Source of the DNA: an uncultured Myxococcales bacterium
Lineage (GTDB): Bacteria > Myxococcota_A > UBA9042 > DTJE01
Reading direction: 5' to 3'
Length of the DNA: 64,000 bases
NCBI GenBank assembly: GCA_937975765.1
Contig: CALJUR010000079.1
Coordinates: 1 to 64,000, forward strand
This document shows, piece by piece, positions 25,870 through 34,371 of the stretch. Numbering within the stretch: position 1 is the first letter of the stretch; each line of letters begins with the position of its first letter. The notes beneath the pieces are model-generated. The model was not told the origin of the DNA and did no database searches. It worked only from the letters and a program-made list of their open reading frames with translations. The position numbers and the translations under genes are program-made.

Positions 25870-28377
25870 ATGCACCGATGCGCCACCCCCGCCGGCACGG
25901 GACGCCCCGCCTGGCTGCGGGACCTTCCCTGGCTGCTGGCACTGGCCCTGCTTCCCTTCGGGGTCCACGCGTCCGTCGCGGCCGGCGTCCAGACCCTCTA
26001 CTTCAACGACGTGACCGAGTTGCACGTCCCGATCCGCGCCTTCTTCGGGAACGCGTGGGCCGAGGGCCGCTTCCCCCTGTGGGCCCCGGACATCTACCTG
26101 GGCTTCCCGCTGTTCGCCGAGGGCCAGGCCGGGCCGCTGTACCCGGCGAACTGGCTGCTGTTCGCGACGCTGCCAACCTGGTGGGCGTATGGCCTGTCCT
26201 TCGTGCTGCACCTGTCGCTGGCGGGTGTCGGGACCTTCCAGTTCCTGCGGCGTTCCATCGCCCGGCCGGCGGCCTTCGCCGGGGGCCTGGCCTTCGCGAT
26301 GACGGGCTTCCTGTCGCAGCACCACGTGCACCTGAACCTGCTGCAGGCGACGGCGTGGGTGCCGGCGGGCCTGTGGGCGGTCGAGCGGCTGCTGGATCGC
26401 GGCCGCCTGCGCGACCTGGCGGTCCTGGCGGGGATCGGCGGCGCGATGGCGATGTGCGGCCACCCGCAGTCCACCGCGCAGGGGTTCGGGGTCCTGGCGC
26501 TGTGGGCCATCGTGCGGGTCCTGGGCGACGCGGCATGGCGGGAGTCTCCCGGCGCGCACCTGCGGGCGCTGGGCGGGGTGGCCCTGGCGCTGGGGCTGGC
26601 GGGGGGACTGTTCCTGGTGCACGTGCTGCCCGCGCTGGAACTGGCCGAGGGTTCCGTGCGCTCGGCCGGGACCTCCTCGGTCGACCAGATGGCGCAGCAC
26701 CAGACGGTGCAGTCGCTGGCCGCCGCGGTGATCCCCTCGGCCTTCGGGACGGTCGGGAACGGCACGCAATGGCTGTTCCCCGGCGGGTCCCTGCGCCAGT
26801 GTCCCGACCTCTTCCTGGGAGCGGGGACGGTCTTCCTGGGCCTGCTGGGGCTGATGGCCACGGGCCGACGGCGCTGGACCCTGGCCCTGGCCGCCTGCGG
26901 GTTGCTGCTGCTGCTGGTGACCCTGGGCCCGCTGATGGCGGGCGTGCCCGCGGCGTTCCGGCTGCCCGTGGTGCGCGGGCTGAGGTTCCCGGACCGCTGG
27001 GATGCCGAGGTGTCGCTGTTCGCCGCCGCCCTGGCCGCGGCGGGCATGGATGCCGTGGCCCGGGGTGCCACGAGGTGGCGTCACGCCCTGTGGGCGGCCC
27101 TCGGCACCGCGGTCCCGGCGGCACTGGTCCTGGGGATCACCTACGTCGACGGGCTGGAAGGCGACAGCCCCCTGCGGGCCGAGTTGCTGCGGGATTCGGC
27201 CGTGGCGGGCGCGGCCCTGCTGGCGGGGACGATCTCGGTCGTCCTGGCCCGGAGGGCGCGCGTCGTGGCCGTGGCGCTGGCCCTCGCCGCGATCGCGGCG
27301 CCCCTGATCGATTTCGCCGCGCGGCAGGTGCCCTCGACCGACCCCTCCTTCTGGGACCCGCCGGCCACGGCGAACGCCATCCTGCAGGCCGCGTGCGGCG
27401 ACGGTCCCTGCCCCCGCGAGGAGCGCCTGGACCGGGTCGTCTTCCAGGAGCCCCCGGCCCCCTACCTGGACAGCGGGTGGCTGCGCGGCAGCCTGTCCCC
27501 CGCACCGCTGGAGAGCCTGGCGTACAACCTGCCGATGCTGTATGGCCTGCCGGCCGTCGACGGCATCCTGCCGCTGCGCCAGTCGGGATTCCTGGACGTC
27601 TTCAAGCCCCTGCACGACACCCAGGGCCGATCGCTGCGCGTGCTGGGCGGCCGCTGGATCGTCGCTTCCCGGCGGGCGAAGGCTCCGCAGGAGGCGCGGA
27701 CGATCCTGCCGGGCACCGGCGTCCGGGTCTTCGAGGACACGACCTTCCTGCCGCGGGCGTATGCCGTGCACCGTGCCGAGGTGATCCCCGACCCGGCGAA
27801 GGCCGCGAGGCGCGTCGTGGAGGGCGACCACCTGCACCGCATCGCGATCCTCGAAGCGCCGCCGCCCATCGAGTTGAGGGACCCGCTTCCCCGCGAACGC
27901 TCGACCGTCGGGGTCGCGGCCTACCGGGACGAGTTCGTCGCGCTGGACGCCAGGATGCAGGCCGACGGCCTGGTGGTGCTGCTGGACGCCTTCGCACCGG
28001 GCTGGGGTGCGACCGTGGACGGCCGCCCGGTGCCGATCGTGCGCGCCAACCGGCTGTTCCGCGCCGTCCCGGTTCCCGCAGGCCGCCACCGGGTCGAGTT
28101 CGGGTACCGCCCCCGTTCCGTGATGCTGGGGGGCGCCCTTTCGCTGGCCGCGCTGGCCGTCCTGCTGGCCCTGGGGATCGCCGAGGCCGCCTTCCTGCTG
28201 CACCACGGGCGCGTCCCGGCACCGCTGTGCGCCCGGATGGGCCCGCCGGAACGTTCCGCGCGGCCCGGCCGCCGGTTCCTTCTCGCGATGCTGGCGTCGC
28301 TGCTGGCGTGGGCCCTGGTGTCCGCGATCCTCCAGTGGCCGCGCTGGCAGGCCACCTGGCAGCGCCACGCAGGCTGA
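25870..28377 (+). CDS. YfhO-family multispanning membrane protein
   Basis: This 835-residue protein has about 12-13 predicted membrane helices in residues 20-500 and a soluble C-terminal region (about 510-730), with a final helix near 755-780. The N-terminus is typical of YfhO (GT-C-like) proteins: FNDVTELHVPIRAFFGNAWAEGRFPLWAPDIYLGFPLFAEGQAGPLYPANWLLF, with acidic residues in the first loop, and LSQHHVHLNLLQATAWVPAGLW. YfhO members are implicated in glycosylating lipoteichoic acid or other glycopolymers from lipid-linked sugars. It is co-directional with the glycosidase upstream, suggesting one transcript handling a cell-surface glycan. Confidence 0.8.
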   Translation: MHRCATPAGTGRPAWLRDLPWLLALALLPFGVHASVAAGVQTLYFNDVTELHVPIRAFFGNAWAEGRFPLWAPDIYLGFPLFAEGQAGPLYPANWLLFATLPTWWAYGLSFVLHLSLAGVGTFQFLRRSIARPAAFAGGLAFAMTGFLSQHHVHLNLLQATAWVPAGLWAVERLLDRGRLRDLAVLAGIGGAMAMCGHPQSTAQGFGVLALWAIVRVLGDAAWRESPGAHLRALGGVALALGLAGGLFLVHVLPALELAEGSVRSAGTSSVDQMAQHQTVQSLAAAVIPSAFGTVGNGTQWLFPGGSLRQCPDLFLGAGTVFLGLLGLMATGRRRWTLALAACGLLLLLVTLGPLMAGVPAAFRLPVVRGLRFPDRWDAEVSLFAAALAAAGMDAVARGATRWRHALWAALGTAVPAALVLGITYVDGLEGDSPLRAELLRDSAVAGAALLAGTISVVLARRARVVAVALALAAIAAPLIDFAARQVPSTDPSFWDPPATANAILQAACGDGPCPREERLDRVVFQEPPAPYLDSGWLRGSLSPAPLESLAYNLPMLYGLPAVDGILPLRQSGFLDVFKPLHDTQGRSLRVLGGRWIVASRRAKAPQEARTILPGTGVRVFEDTTFLPRAYAVHRAEVIPDPAKAARRVVEGDHLHRIAILEAPPPIELRDPLPRERSTVGVAAYRDEFVALDARMQADGLVVLLDAFAPGWGATVDGRPVPIVRANRLFRAVPVPAGRHRVEFGYRPRSVMLGGALSLAALAVLLALGIAEAAFLLHHGRVPAPLCARMGPPERSARPGRRFLLAMLASLLAWALVSAILQWPRWQATWQRHAG

Positions 28378-28413
28378 TTGAGGAAAGCCCCCGAGCCGCA
28401 GGGGAAACGAGAC

Positions 28414-30183
28414 CTATCCGGCCTTCGTGACCTCCAGGTGCAACTCGCGCAACTGGATCGGCTCGACCTGGGAGGGGGACGACGTCATCAGGTCCGTGGC
28501 GCTGGTGGTCTTCGGGAAGGCGATCACGTCGCGGATCGAGGACGCGCCGGCCATCAGCATGATCATCCGGTCCATCCCGATCGCCAGCCCGCCGTGCGGC
28601 GGCGCTCCGTACTCGAACGCCTCCAGCATGAACCCGAACTTGGTCCTCGCGGCCTCCTCGGTCAGTCCCAGCGCCTTGAAGACCCGCGCCTGGACGTCGC
28701 GCCGGTGGATCCGGATCGATCCGCCGCCCAACTCGGTGCCGTTCAGCACCACGTCGTACGCCCGCGCCCGCATCCTCAGAGGGTCGGTCTCCAGCAGCGG
28801 CAGGTCCTCGGGCACGCACGAGGTGAAGGGGTGGTGCATCGCCGTCGGCCTCTCCCCCTCGGAATCCCACTCGAACATCGGGAACTCGGTGACCCACAGG
28901 AACGCCCACTTGGACGGGTCCCGCAGGCCCAGCCGGTCGCCCACCTTCAGCCGCACCGCGCCCAGCGCCTGCCGGGCCGGGCCGGCGTCATCCGCCACCA
29001 CCAGCAGCAGGTCCCCGACGCCCGCACCGGTCCTCGCCCGGATGGCGGCCTTCTCGTCCGCGGTCAGGAACTTCGCCGCGGACCCCTGCCACTCGTCGGC
29101 GCCGATCTTGAACCAGGCCAGGCCCTTCGCGCCGTTGTCCGTCGCGACCTTCGACAGGCCGTCCAGGTCCTTGCGGCTCCAGGACTCGGCGTCCGGCACC
29201 CGCAGGGCCGTCACGACGCCGTTGCGTGCCGCCACGTCCGCGAAGACCTTGAACCCCGAGGCGGCCACCACGTCGGTGATCGTGACCATCGGCAGGTCGA
29301 AGCGCAGGTCGGGCTTGTCGCTGCCGTACTTCTCCATCGCCTCGGCGTAGGGCATCCGAAGGAACGGCCTCGGCAGGTCGATGCCGAAGGCGTTCTTCCA
29401 GACGTGGGCCAGCATGCCCTCGACCAGTTCGTACATGACCTCCGGCGTCGCGAACGACACCTCCATGTCGATCTGGGTGAACTCGGGCTGACGGTCCGCC
29501 CGCAGGTCCTCGTCGCGGAAGCATCGGGCGATCTGGTAGTACCGATCGAAGCCCGCCACCATGAGGATCTGCTTGTACGCCTGCGGCGACTGCGGCAGCG
29601 CGTAGAACTCGCCCGGGTGCACGCGGGAGGGCACCAGGAAGTCGCGGGCGCCCTCCGGGGTCGGGTTGCACAGGATCGGCGTCTCGATCTCCAGGAAGCC
29701 GTGGTCGTCCAGGTACTCGCGGGTCCAGCGGTTCACCTTCGACCGCAGGGCCAGGTTCTTCGCGATGGCCGGCCGCCGCAGGTCCAGGTACCGGTAGGTC
29801 AGCCGGGTGACCTCGGACGCGTCCACGTCGTCCACGATCGCGAACGGCACGGGCTTCGCTGGGTTCAGCACCTCGATGGACGAGGCATCCACCTCGACCG
29901 CGCCGGTGGGCAGGTTCGGGTTGCGGTTCGTCCCGCGGTCCACCACCTTGCCGACGACCCGCAGCACCGTCTCCGACTTGACGCCCGCCGCGGTGGCGAA
30001 CGCCTCGGGCGCCACGTTCTGGTCCGCCTTCACCTGCGTCAGGCCGAAGCGATCCCGCAGGTTGATGAACACGCACCCGCCGTGGTCCCGGACGCTGGCC
30101 GCCCAGCCCGACAGCACCACGTCCTTCCCGGCGTCCGGCAGTCGCAGGTCCCCGCACGTATGGGTCCGATGCGGTTCGGCCAT
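28414..30183 (-). CDS. aspS: Aspartyl-tRNA synthetase
   Basis: This 589-residue class IIb synthetase charges tRNA-Asp. Order: OB-fold anticodon domain (about 1-110, including SGWAASVRDHGGCVFINLRDRFG), motif 1 region (IETPIL), flipping loop and active site PQSPQAYKQ, motif 2 RCFRDEDLRADRQPEFTQIDME, the bacterial GAD insertion (about 290-420), TEFPMFEWDSE, and motif 3 GLAIGMDRMIMLM. Length matches bacterial AspRS. Whether it discriminates against tRNA-Asn cannot be said. AAGGAGGAG lies just before the ATG at 30183. It is the last gene of the leftward translation block and converges with the YfhO gene. Confidence 0.97.
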   Translation of the reverse strand: MAEPHRTHTCGDLRLPDAGKDVVLSGWAASVRDHGGCVFINLRDRFGLTQVKADQNVAPEAFATAAGVKSETVLRVVGKVVDRGTNRNPNLPTGAVEVDASSIEVLNPAKPVPFAIVDDVDASEVTRLTYRYLDLRRPAIAKNLALRSKVNRWTREYLDDHGFLEIETPILCNPTPEGARDFLVPSRVHPGEFYALPQSPQAYKQILMVAGFDRYYQIARCFRDEDLRADRQPEFTQIDMEVSFATPEVMYELVEGMLAHVWKNAFGIDLPRPFLRMPYAEAMEKYGSDKPDLRFDLPMVTITDVVAASGFKVFADVAARNGVVTALRVPDAESWSRKDLDGLSKVATDNGAKGLAWFKIGADEWQGSAAKFLTADEKAAIRARTGAGVGDLLLVVADDAGPARQALGAVRLKVGDRLGLRDPSKWAFLWVTEFPMFEWDSEGERPTAMHHPFTSCVPEDLPLLETDPLRMRARAYDVVLNGTELGGGSIRIHRRDVQARVFKALGLTEEAARTKFGFMLEAFEYGAPPHGGLAIGMDRMIMLMAGASSIRDVIAFPKTTSATDLMTSSPSQVEPIQLRELHLEVTKAG

Positions 30184-30212
30184 TTCGTTCTCCTCCTTCG
30201 ATGTGCGCCCGA

Positions 30213-31025
30213 TCACTCGATGGGCGAGCAGATGATCTGGATGGAATCGATCATCTGGCCGTAGGCTCCACGGATGCCCGTCATCACGTAGCCCTTGGGA
30301 CACGACTCGTTGTACTCGCTGGTGCCGCCGGTCCCGCCGATGCGGCCGCCGTAACGCTTGGCGCCGCCCAGCCGGCCTTTCGCCCCGCCGCCCGCCGAAC
30401 CGCCGCCTTCCTCGGCCGCGCGACGCACGATGTCGTCCACGGTCAGGTTCATCAACCGGTCGCTGTTCTTGGCGTGGTCGGCCTCGACCGCGAAGCCGGC
30501 GGTGTCCGCGAACTTGGCACCGCCGGCCCTCGCGGGCGCCGGCGCGGCCGGGGCCGGGGCGATGGCGACGGAAGGGTGGGGCGCCCCGGCGGCCAGCACC
30601 GGGGGCTTCACGTCCGAGGGCACGAAGGGCTCGCGCACCAGTTCGCCGACGCCCTTGATGTTCACGGCCAGGACCATCTTCTCCAGGTCGCCGCGGGCGG
30701 GCAGGGGCCTCGTGGAGCCCAGGTGGACGGTGTAGATCCCGCGGTCGACCGCGACCCACAGCGTCTCGGTCCACACGGCCTTCCTCGCCTTCAGGCCCGG
30801 GAACAACTGGAACGTCATCGGGAAGATGCCGCTGATCGGCTTGCTGGCCTCGTCGACCAGCTTGCCCTTGTAGGCCTGCAATCCGGTTTCGGGGGCGCCG
30901 ACCGGTCCGCCGCCCGGCACCCGCGGCGCCGGGACGGCCGCCAGCGTAGGCAACGCGGCCAGGCCCACCGCCAGGGCCGCCACCCACGCCACCGTTCCAC
31001 CGATGCCCGACCGACGACGCGACAT
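30213..31025 (-). CDS. Secreted protein with C-terminal jacalin-like motif
   Basis: This 270-residue protein has a signal peptide (about 1-29). A first domain (about 50-150) carries GKLVDEASKPISGIFPMTFQLFPG, similar to domains of exported tail-fibre-like or carbohydrate-associated proteins. A Pro/Ala linker (about 150-170) and a Gly-rich stretch (about 205-235) follow. The C-terminus CPKGYVMTGIRGAYGQMIDSIQIIC resembles the recurring C-x-G-x-x-M-T-G-I-x-G motif of jacalin- or VMO-I-like lectin domains, though it is only one motif long. The ATG at 31025 has GAGGAGG 8 bases upstream; an ATG at 31058 lies too close to the preceding gene. Function unknown. Confidence 0.7.
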   Translation of the reverse strand: MSRRRSGIGGTVAWVAALAVGLAALPTLAAVPAPRVPGGGPVGAPETGLQAYKGKLVDEASKPISGIFPMTFQLFPGLKARKAVWTETLWVAVDRGIYTVHLGSTRPLPARGDLEKMVLAVNIKGVGELVREPFVPSDVKPPVLAAGAPHPSVAIAPAPAAPAPARAGGAKFADTAGFAVEADHAKNSDRLMNLTVDDIVRRAAEEGGGSAGGGAKGRLGGAKRYGGRIGGTGGTSEYNESCPKGYVMTGIRGAYGQMIDSIQIICSPIE

Positions 31026-31054
31026 GCTGCAACCTCCTCGAACCGGCCGCCGCC

Positions 31055-31525
31055 TCACGGCAGCGGTCCCCGGACCACCTGGCAGCCGGTGAGTATATCA
31101 TGCAGCATGCGCCGCCGAGGGCTGGGCAGCGCCCAGGCCGGGCCGATCCCCGCAGCGGCCCCCAGCACCAGCGACAGCGCAGACCGGGCCAGGGCCCGCC
31201 CCCATCCCACGCGCCCCCCTTCCGACGTCACGACCCGCAGGCCCGCCAGCCGGGCGATCGGCGTCGCGCCCAGCCCGCGAAGCCACGCCGTCTCCCATGC
31301 CAGCCACGCCGCCGCGAACGCCACCAGCGGGACCGCCGCGATGCGGGGCTGCCGGTTCAGGACGTCCACCGCGTAGTCCAGGACGTTCCAGTACCGGGGA
31401 GGCAGGTGCGGCGGGTGGAAGGCGAACCAGGCCCGGCAGCCGGCCGCCGCCAGCGCGGCGACCGGGACCAGGTCCAGCAGGCCCGCCAGGAGCCGCAGCC
31501 AGACGGGGGCCGCCCGGACGTCCAT
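31055..31525 (-). CDS. RDD-family membrane protein
   Basis: This 156-residue integral membrane protein has three predicted helices. It carries the features that name the family: an Arg and Asp in the first helix region (LRLLAGLLDLVPVAAL), and the Asp near the end in RRMLHDILTGCQVV. The ATG at 31525 is preceded by GAGGTAG and lies 2 bases after the rsmE stop. RDD proteins are small membrane proteins of mostly unknown function; some have been linked to ion transport. It likely shares the transcript of rplI-rsmE. Confidence 0.78.
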   Translation of the reverse strand: MDVRAAPVWLRLLAGLLDLVPVAALAAAGCRAWFAFHPPHLPPRYWNVLDYAVDVLNRQPRIAAVPLVAFAAAWLAWETAWLRGLGATPIARLAGLRVVTSEGGRVGWGRALARSALSLVLGAAAGIGPAWALPSPRRRMLHDILTGCQVVRGPLP

Positions 31526-31527
31526 GA

Positions 31528-32304
31528 CTACCTCATGTCCCCCGCGACGGCCTGCGCGACGATCACCGCCGCAACCGCCGCGGTCTCGGCCCGCAGCACG
31601 CGCGGGCCCAGGCCGGCAGGCAGGAAGCCGGCCGCCGCCATCCTCGCCCGCTCCCGTTCCGTGAACGAACCCTCCGGCCCGACGGCCAGCACCGCGCCGC
31701 CCTCCCCGGACCGTCCGGCCAGGCACCGCACCAGGGACGGCGTGCCGAGGGCCTCGTCCAGCAGGAACCTCGACAGCGGGCTGCCGCCCGGCATGTCCCC
31801 GGCCTCTTCCAGGGCCTGCACCGCCTCGTCCAGCGATGCGAACAGGTCCACCCGGGGCGCCGCGGCGCGGCCCGCCTGGCGCGCGGCCTCGGCCGCCACC
31901 TTGCGGAACCGCTCCTCCCGCCGTGCCAGGTCGCAGGCGGCCGGCCTGGCGACGGACCGATCGCACACCGCCAGCGCCACCCCGAAGACGCCCGCCTCGG
32001 TGGCCTTCTGCACCGCCCACTCCGTATGGTCCCCTTTCAGGAGCGCCAGCACCAGCACCCACCGGCGGGACTCGCGAACCGCCCGGTCCTGCAGCGACCG
32101 CGCCAGCACCCGCAGCACCATCCCGTCCTCGCCGCCGGCCAGCACGGCCTGCCAGGCGGCGCCGTCGCCGTCGATGAGGGTCACTTCCGCCCCGGCCTTC
32201 AGCCGCAGGACGTAGCGCAGGTGATGCAGGGCATCGGGAGGGGGTACGACGACCCCGCCGGGCCGCAGGGCCCGGTCGGGGACCAGCACGCGGGGGGGCG
32301 TCAC
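31528..32304 (-). CDS. rsmE: 16S rRNA m3U1498 methyltransferase RsmE
   Basis: This 258-residue SPOUT methyltransferase uses S-adenosylmethionine to methylate U1498 of 16S rRNA. N-terminal PUA-like part (about 1-75, HHLRYVLRLKAGAEVTLIDGDG), then the knotted catalytic domain with KATEAGVFGVALAVCDRSV, AVGPEGSFTERE and LGPRVLRAETAAVAA, all diagnostic. The start is a GTG at 32304 that overlaps the rplI stop as GTGA, so it is translationally coupled. Confidence 0.93.
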   Translation of the reverse strand: MTPPRVLVPDRALRPGGVVVPPPDALHHLRYVLRLKAGAEVTLIDGDGAAWQAVLAGGEDGMVLRVLARSLQDRAVRESRRWVLVLALLKGDHTEWAVQKATEAGVFGVALAVCDRSVARPAACDLARREERFRKVAAEAARQAGRAAAPRVDLFASLDEAVQALEEAGDMPGGSPLSRFLLDEALGTPSLVRCLAGRSGEGGAVLAVGPEGSFTERERARMAAAGFLPAGLGPRVLRAETAAVAAVIVAQAVAGDMR

Positions 32305-32744
32305 TTCGCGACGACCCAGACCTTGACCTTCGCCACGACCTCGGTCGCCAGCTTCACGTCCACGGTGTAGACGCCGAGGTGCTTGATCGGCTCGTCGAGG
32401 ACGATCTTCTTGTGGTCGATCGTGATGCCCTCTTCGGCCAGGGCGTCGGCGATGTCGCGGACGGTGACCGAACCGAACAGCTTGTCCTCTTCGCCGGCCT
32501 CGCGCGCGACCTTGCAGGCCACGTCCTCCAGCCGCTTCCTCAGATCATCCGCGTCCTTCAGCGTCTTGGCGATCTTGTCCGCGACGACGCGCTTCTGGTG
32601 CTCCACCTGGTGGATCGACCGCGCCGTCGCCGGCAGGGCCAGACCCCGGGGAATCAGGTAGTTCCGGCCGAAGCCGTCCGCGACCTCCAGGACCGTCCCG
32701 GCCTTGCCGACCTGCTCAACGTCCTGGCTCAGGATGACTTTCAT
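32301..32744 (-). CDS. rplI: 50S ribosomal protein bL9
   Basis: This 147-residue protein opens MKVILSQDVEQVGKAGTVLEVADGFGRNYLIPRGLA, the conserved bL9 N-terminal RNA-binding domain. A long helix (about 42-75) and a C-terminal domain follow. It sits 19 bases after rpsR and overlaps rsmE by 4 bases. Confidence 0.97.
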   Translation of the reverse strand: MKVILSQDVEQVGKAGTVLEVADGFGRNYLIPRGLALPATARSIHQVEHQKRVVADKIAKTLKDADDLRKRLEDVACKVAREAGEEDKLFGSVTVRDIADALAEEGITIDHKKIVLDEPIKHLGVYTVDVKLATEVVAKVKVWVVAK

Positions 32745-32763
32745 TGCTCCACCTCCTCCCGTA

Positions 32764-33036
32764 TCACGCCGCGGCGCCGGTGGCGGCGTACGGCATCAGG
32801 GCGATGTGGCGCGCCCGCTTGATGGCCAGGGCGACCTGCCGCTGGTGACGGGCGCAGACGCCCGAGATCCGGCGCGGCACGATCTTGCCGCGCTCGGTGA
32901 CCAGCCGCTTCAGGGCCGCCGGGTTCTTGTAGTCGATCCGCGCGTTCTTGTCGGCGCAGAAGGGGCACACCTTCCGGCGCGGCGGTCCGCGCCGCTTCTT
33001 CTTGTCGGTACCCTTGTCGGGGCGAGTGCTGCGCAT
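32764..33036 (-). CDS. rpsR: 30S ribosomal protein bS18
   Basis: This 90-residue protein has a basic N-terminus, then KVCPFCADKNARIDYKNPAALKRLVTERGKIVPRRISGVCARHQRQVALAIKRARHIALMP. The CPFC pair together with C-A-R-H suggests a zinc-binding (C+) form of S18. It lies 3 bases after rpsF, the usual order bS6-bS18-bL9. Confidence 0.97.
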   Translation of the reverse strand: MRSTRPDKGTDKKKRRGPPRRKVCPFCADKNARIDYKNPAALKRLVTERGKIVPRRISGVCARHQRQVALAIKRARHIALMPYAATGAAA

Positions 33037-33039
33037 GGC

Positions 33040-33576
33040 CTACTCCTCCTCCTCGTCCTCGTCCTTGGCGTCGCCCTTCTTCTCGGAGCGCTCGCCTTCC
33101 TCCTCGTCCTCGTCCTCCTCGTCCTCGTCCTCGTCGGCCTTGCCGCCGCCCCGGTTCTGGAACTCGGCGTCCCAGCCCGTGGTCGAACGCGACCGGTCCC
33201 CCTGGTCTTCGGAGTCGGAGGGCAGGTTGTCGAACTGGCGCTCCTTCTCGAAGTCGAAGGTCGCGGGATCGACGTCGTTCTCGAGGACGATCGACATGTA
33301 CCGCAGGACGTTGGTGTTCAACTTCAACATCCGGTTCATTTCGCGGACGAAGGACTCGTCGGCGAGGAACACGTGGTACAGGTAGATCCCCTTGAGGGCC
33401 TTCCTGATCGGGAACGCCAGTCGGCGCTTGCCCCACAGCTCGAAGCGGACGTGGTGTCCCCCGGTCTTCTGCACGAGTTCCTCGATCTTCTCGTACAGGC
33501 GCTTCTGGGCCTCCTGGCCCGCGTCCGTACGAGTGACGATCACGGTCTCGTACTTCCTCAGTTTCCCGTTGCTCAT
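33040..33576 (-). CDS. rpsF: 30S ribosomal protein bS6 with long acidic tail
   Basis: Residues 1-100 are bS6 (KYETVIVTRTDAG, KRRLAFPIRKALKGIYLYHVFLADESFVREMNRMLKLNTNVLRYM). Beyond about residue 112 the protein has an extra tail of about 65 residues, ending in a run of Asp and Glu (ADEDEDEEDEDEEEGERSEKKG). E. coli S6 has a short Glu tail added post-translationally by RimK; here an acidic tail is encoded. GGAGG precedes the ATG at 33576, which overlaps the pth stop as ATGA. Confidence 0.95.
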   Translation of the reverse strand: MSNGKLRKYETVIVTRTDAGQEAQKRLYEKIEELVQKTGGHHVRFELWGKRRLAFPIRKALKGIYLYHVFLADESFVREMNRMLKLNTNVLRYMSIVLENDVDPATFDFEKERQFDNLPSDSEDQGDRSRSTTGWDAEFQNRGGGKADEDEDEEDEDEEEGERSEKKGDAKDEDEEEE

Positions 33577-34277
33577 CCAACCTCCTTCCGGTCTCGCGGC
33601 CCGGGGTTGCTTTCGTCCCCCGGGCAAGAAGGCTTCGCCGGGCGATCTTTGGGGGAAACCTCCCTTCGGTTCACCCGGTTCTGGGCCCTCGGGACCCCCC
33701 CGACGACCCATTCCCGTATCCCCTCGACCGCCCTGGCCAGGGCCGCGTCGAGAACCTCACGCTCGTCCTCCCCGAAGGGAGAGAGCACGTGGTCTGCCAT
33801 GCTGGTCTCGCGGGGGCCTTCCCGGACTTCAGGTCCGGGCGCGCCGCGGGGTTCCGCGTCCTGCGCCGCCACCGGCCTGCCAACCCCCACGCGAAGCCGC
33901 GGGAAGTCGCGGGTGCCCAGCTGCTCGATGGTCGAGCGGATTCCCTTGTGCCCGCCGTCGCCGCCCCCCAGCTTGACCTGGACCCGTCCCAGCGGGAGGT
34001 CGACGTCGTCGTGCACCACCAGCACATCGATCGGTTCGACTCGAAAGAACCCGGCCGCCGCGGCAACCGCGTGGCCCGACAGGTTCATGAACGTCATCGG
34101 CTCGACGAGGATCACGTCCTCGCCGCACAACGCGACCCGCGCGACCCGGGCCTGCCAGCGCTGGGCAAACGATGCCGACAGGGCCTCGCCGATGGCCTCC
34201 ACCGCCATGAAGCCGGCGTTGTGCCGCGTCCGGGCGTACCGCGCGCCCGGGTTTCCGAGCCCGCACACCAGCTTCAC
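33573..34277 (-). CDS. pth: Peptidyl-tRNA hydrolase
   Basis: This 234-residue enzyme releases tRNA from stalled peptidyl-tRNA. It has VCGLGNPGARYARTRHNAGF with the catalytic His, PMTFMNLSGHAV, VVHDDVDLPLGRVQVKLGGGDGGHKGIRS, and RLRVGVGRP. A C-terminal extension (about 140-234) adds a Pro/Glu-rich insertion and a basic tail beyond the core of about 190 residues. I chose GTG at 34277 because it is next to the family start M/V-K-L and has GGAG 6 bases upstream; a TTG 15 bases earlier has no ribosome-binding site. It is coupled to rpsF by a 4-base overlap. Confidence 0.93.
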   Translation of the reverse strand: MKLVCGLGNPGARYARTRHNAGFMAVEAIGEALSASFAQRWQARVARVALCGEDVILVEPMTFMNLSGHAVAAAAGFFRVEPIDVLVVHDDVDLPLGRVQVKLGGGDGGHKGIRSTIEQLGTRDFPRLRVGVGRPVAAQDAEPRGAPGPEVREGPRETSMADHVLSPFGEDEREVLDAALARAVEGIREWVVGGVPRAQNRVNRREVSPKDRPAKPSCPGDESNPGPRDRKEVG

Positions 34278-34371
34278 GCGCCGCTCCGGCAACGTTCAAG
34301 GAACCGCCGTCCCGCGGGCGTCGGCGACCGGTCCGCGAGGACCATCGCCGACGCCCGGGGCCGATCGTCCA

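Noticed and set aside
34278..34292. TTG at 34292 as the start of pth
   Set aside because: No ribosome-binding site; the GTG at 34277 has GGAG at the right distance and matches the usual start of Pth proteins.
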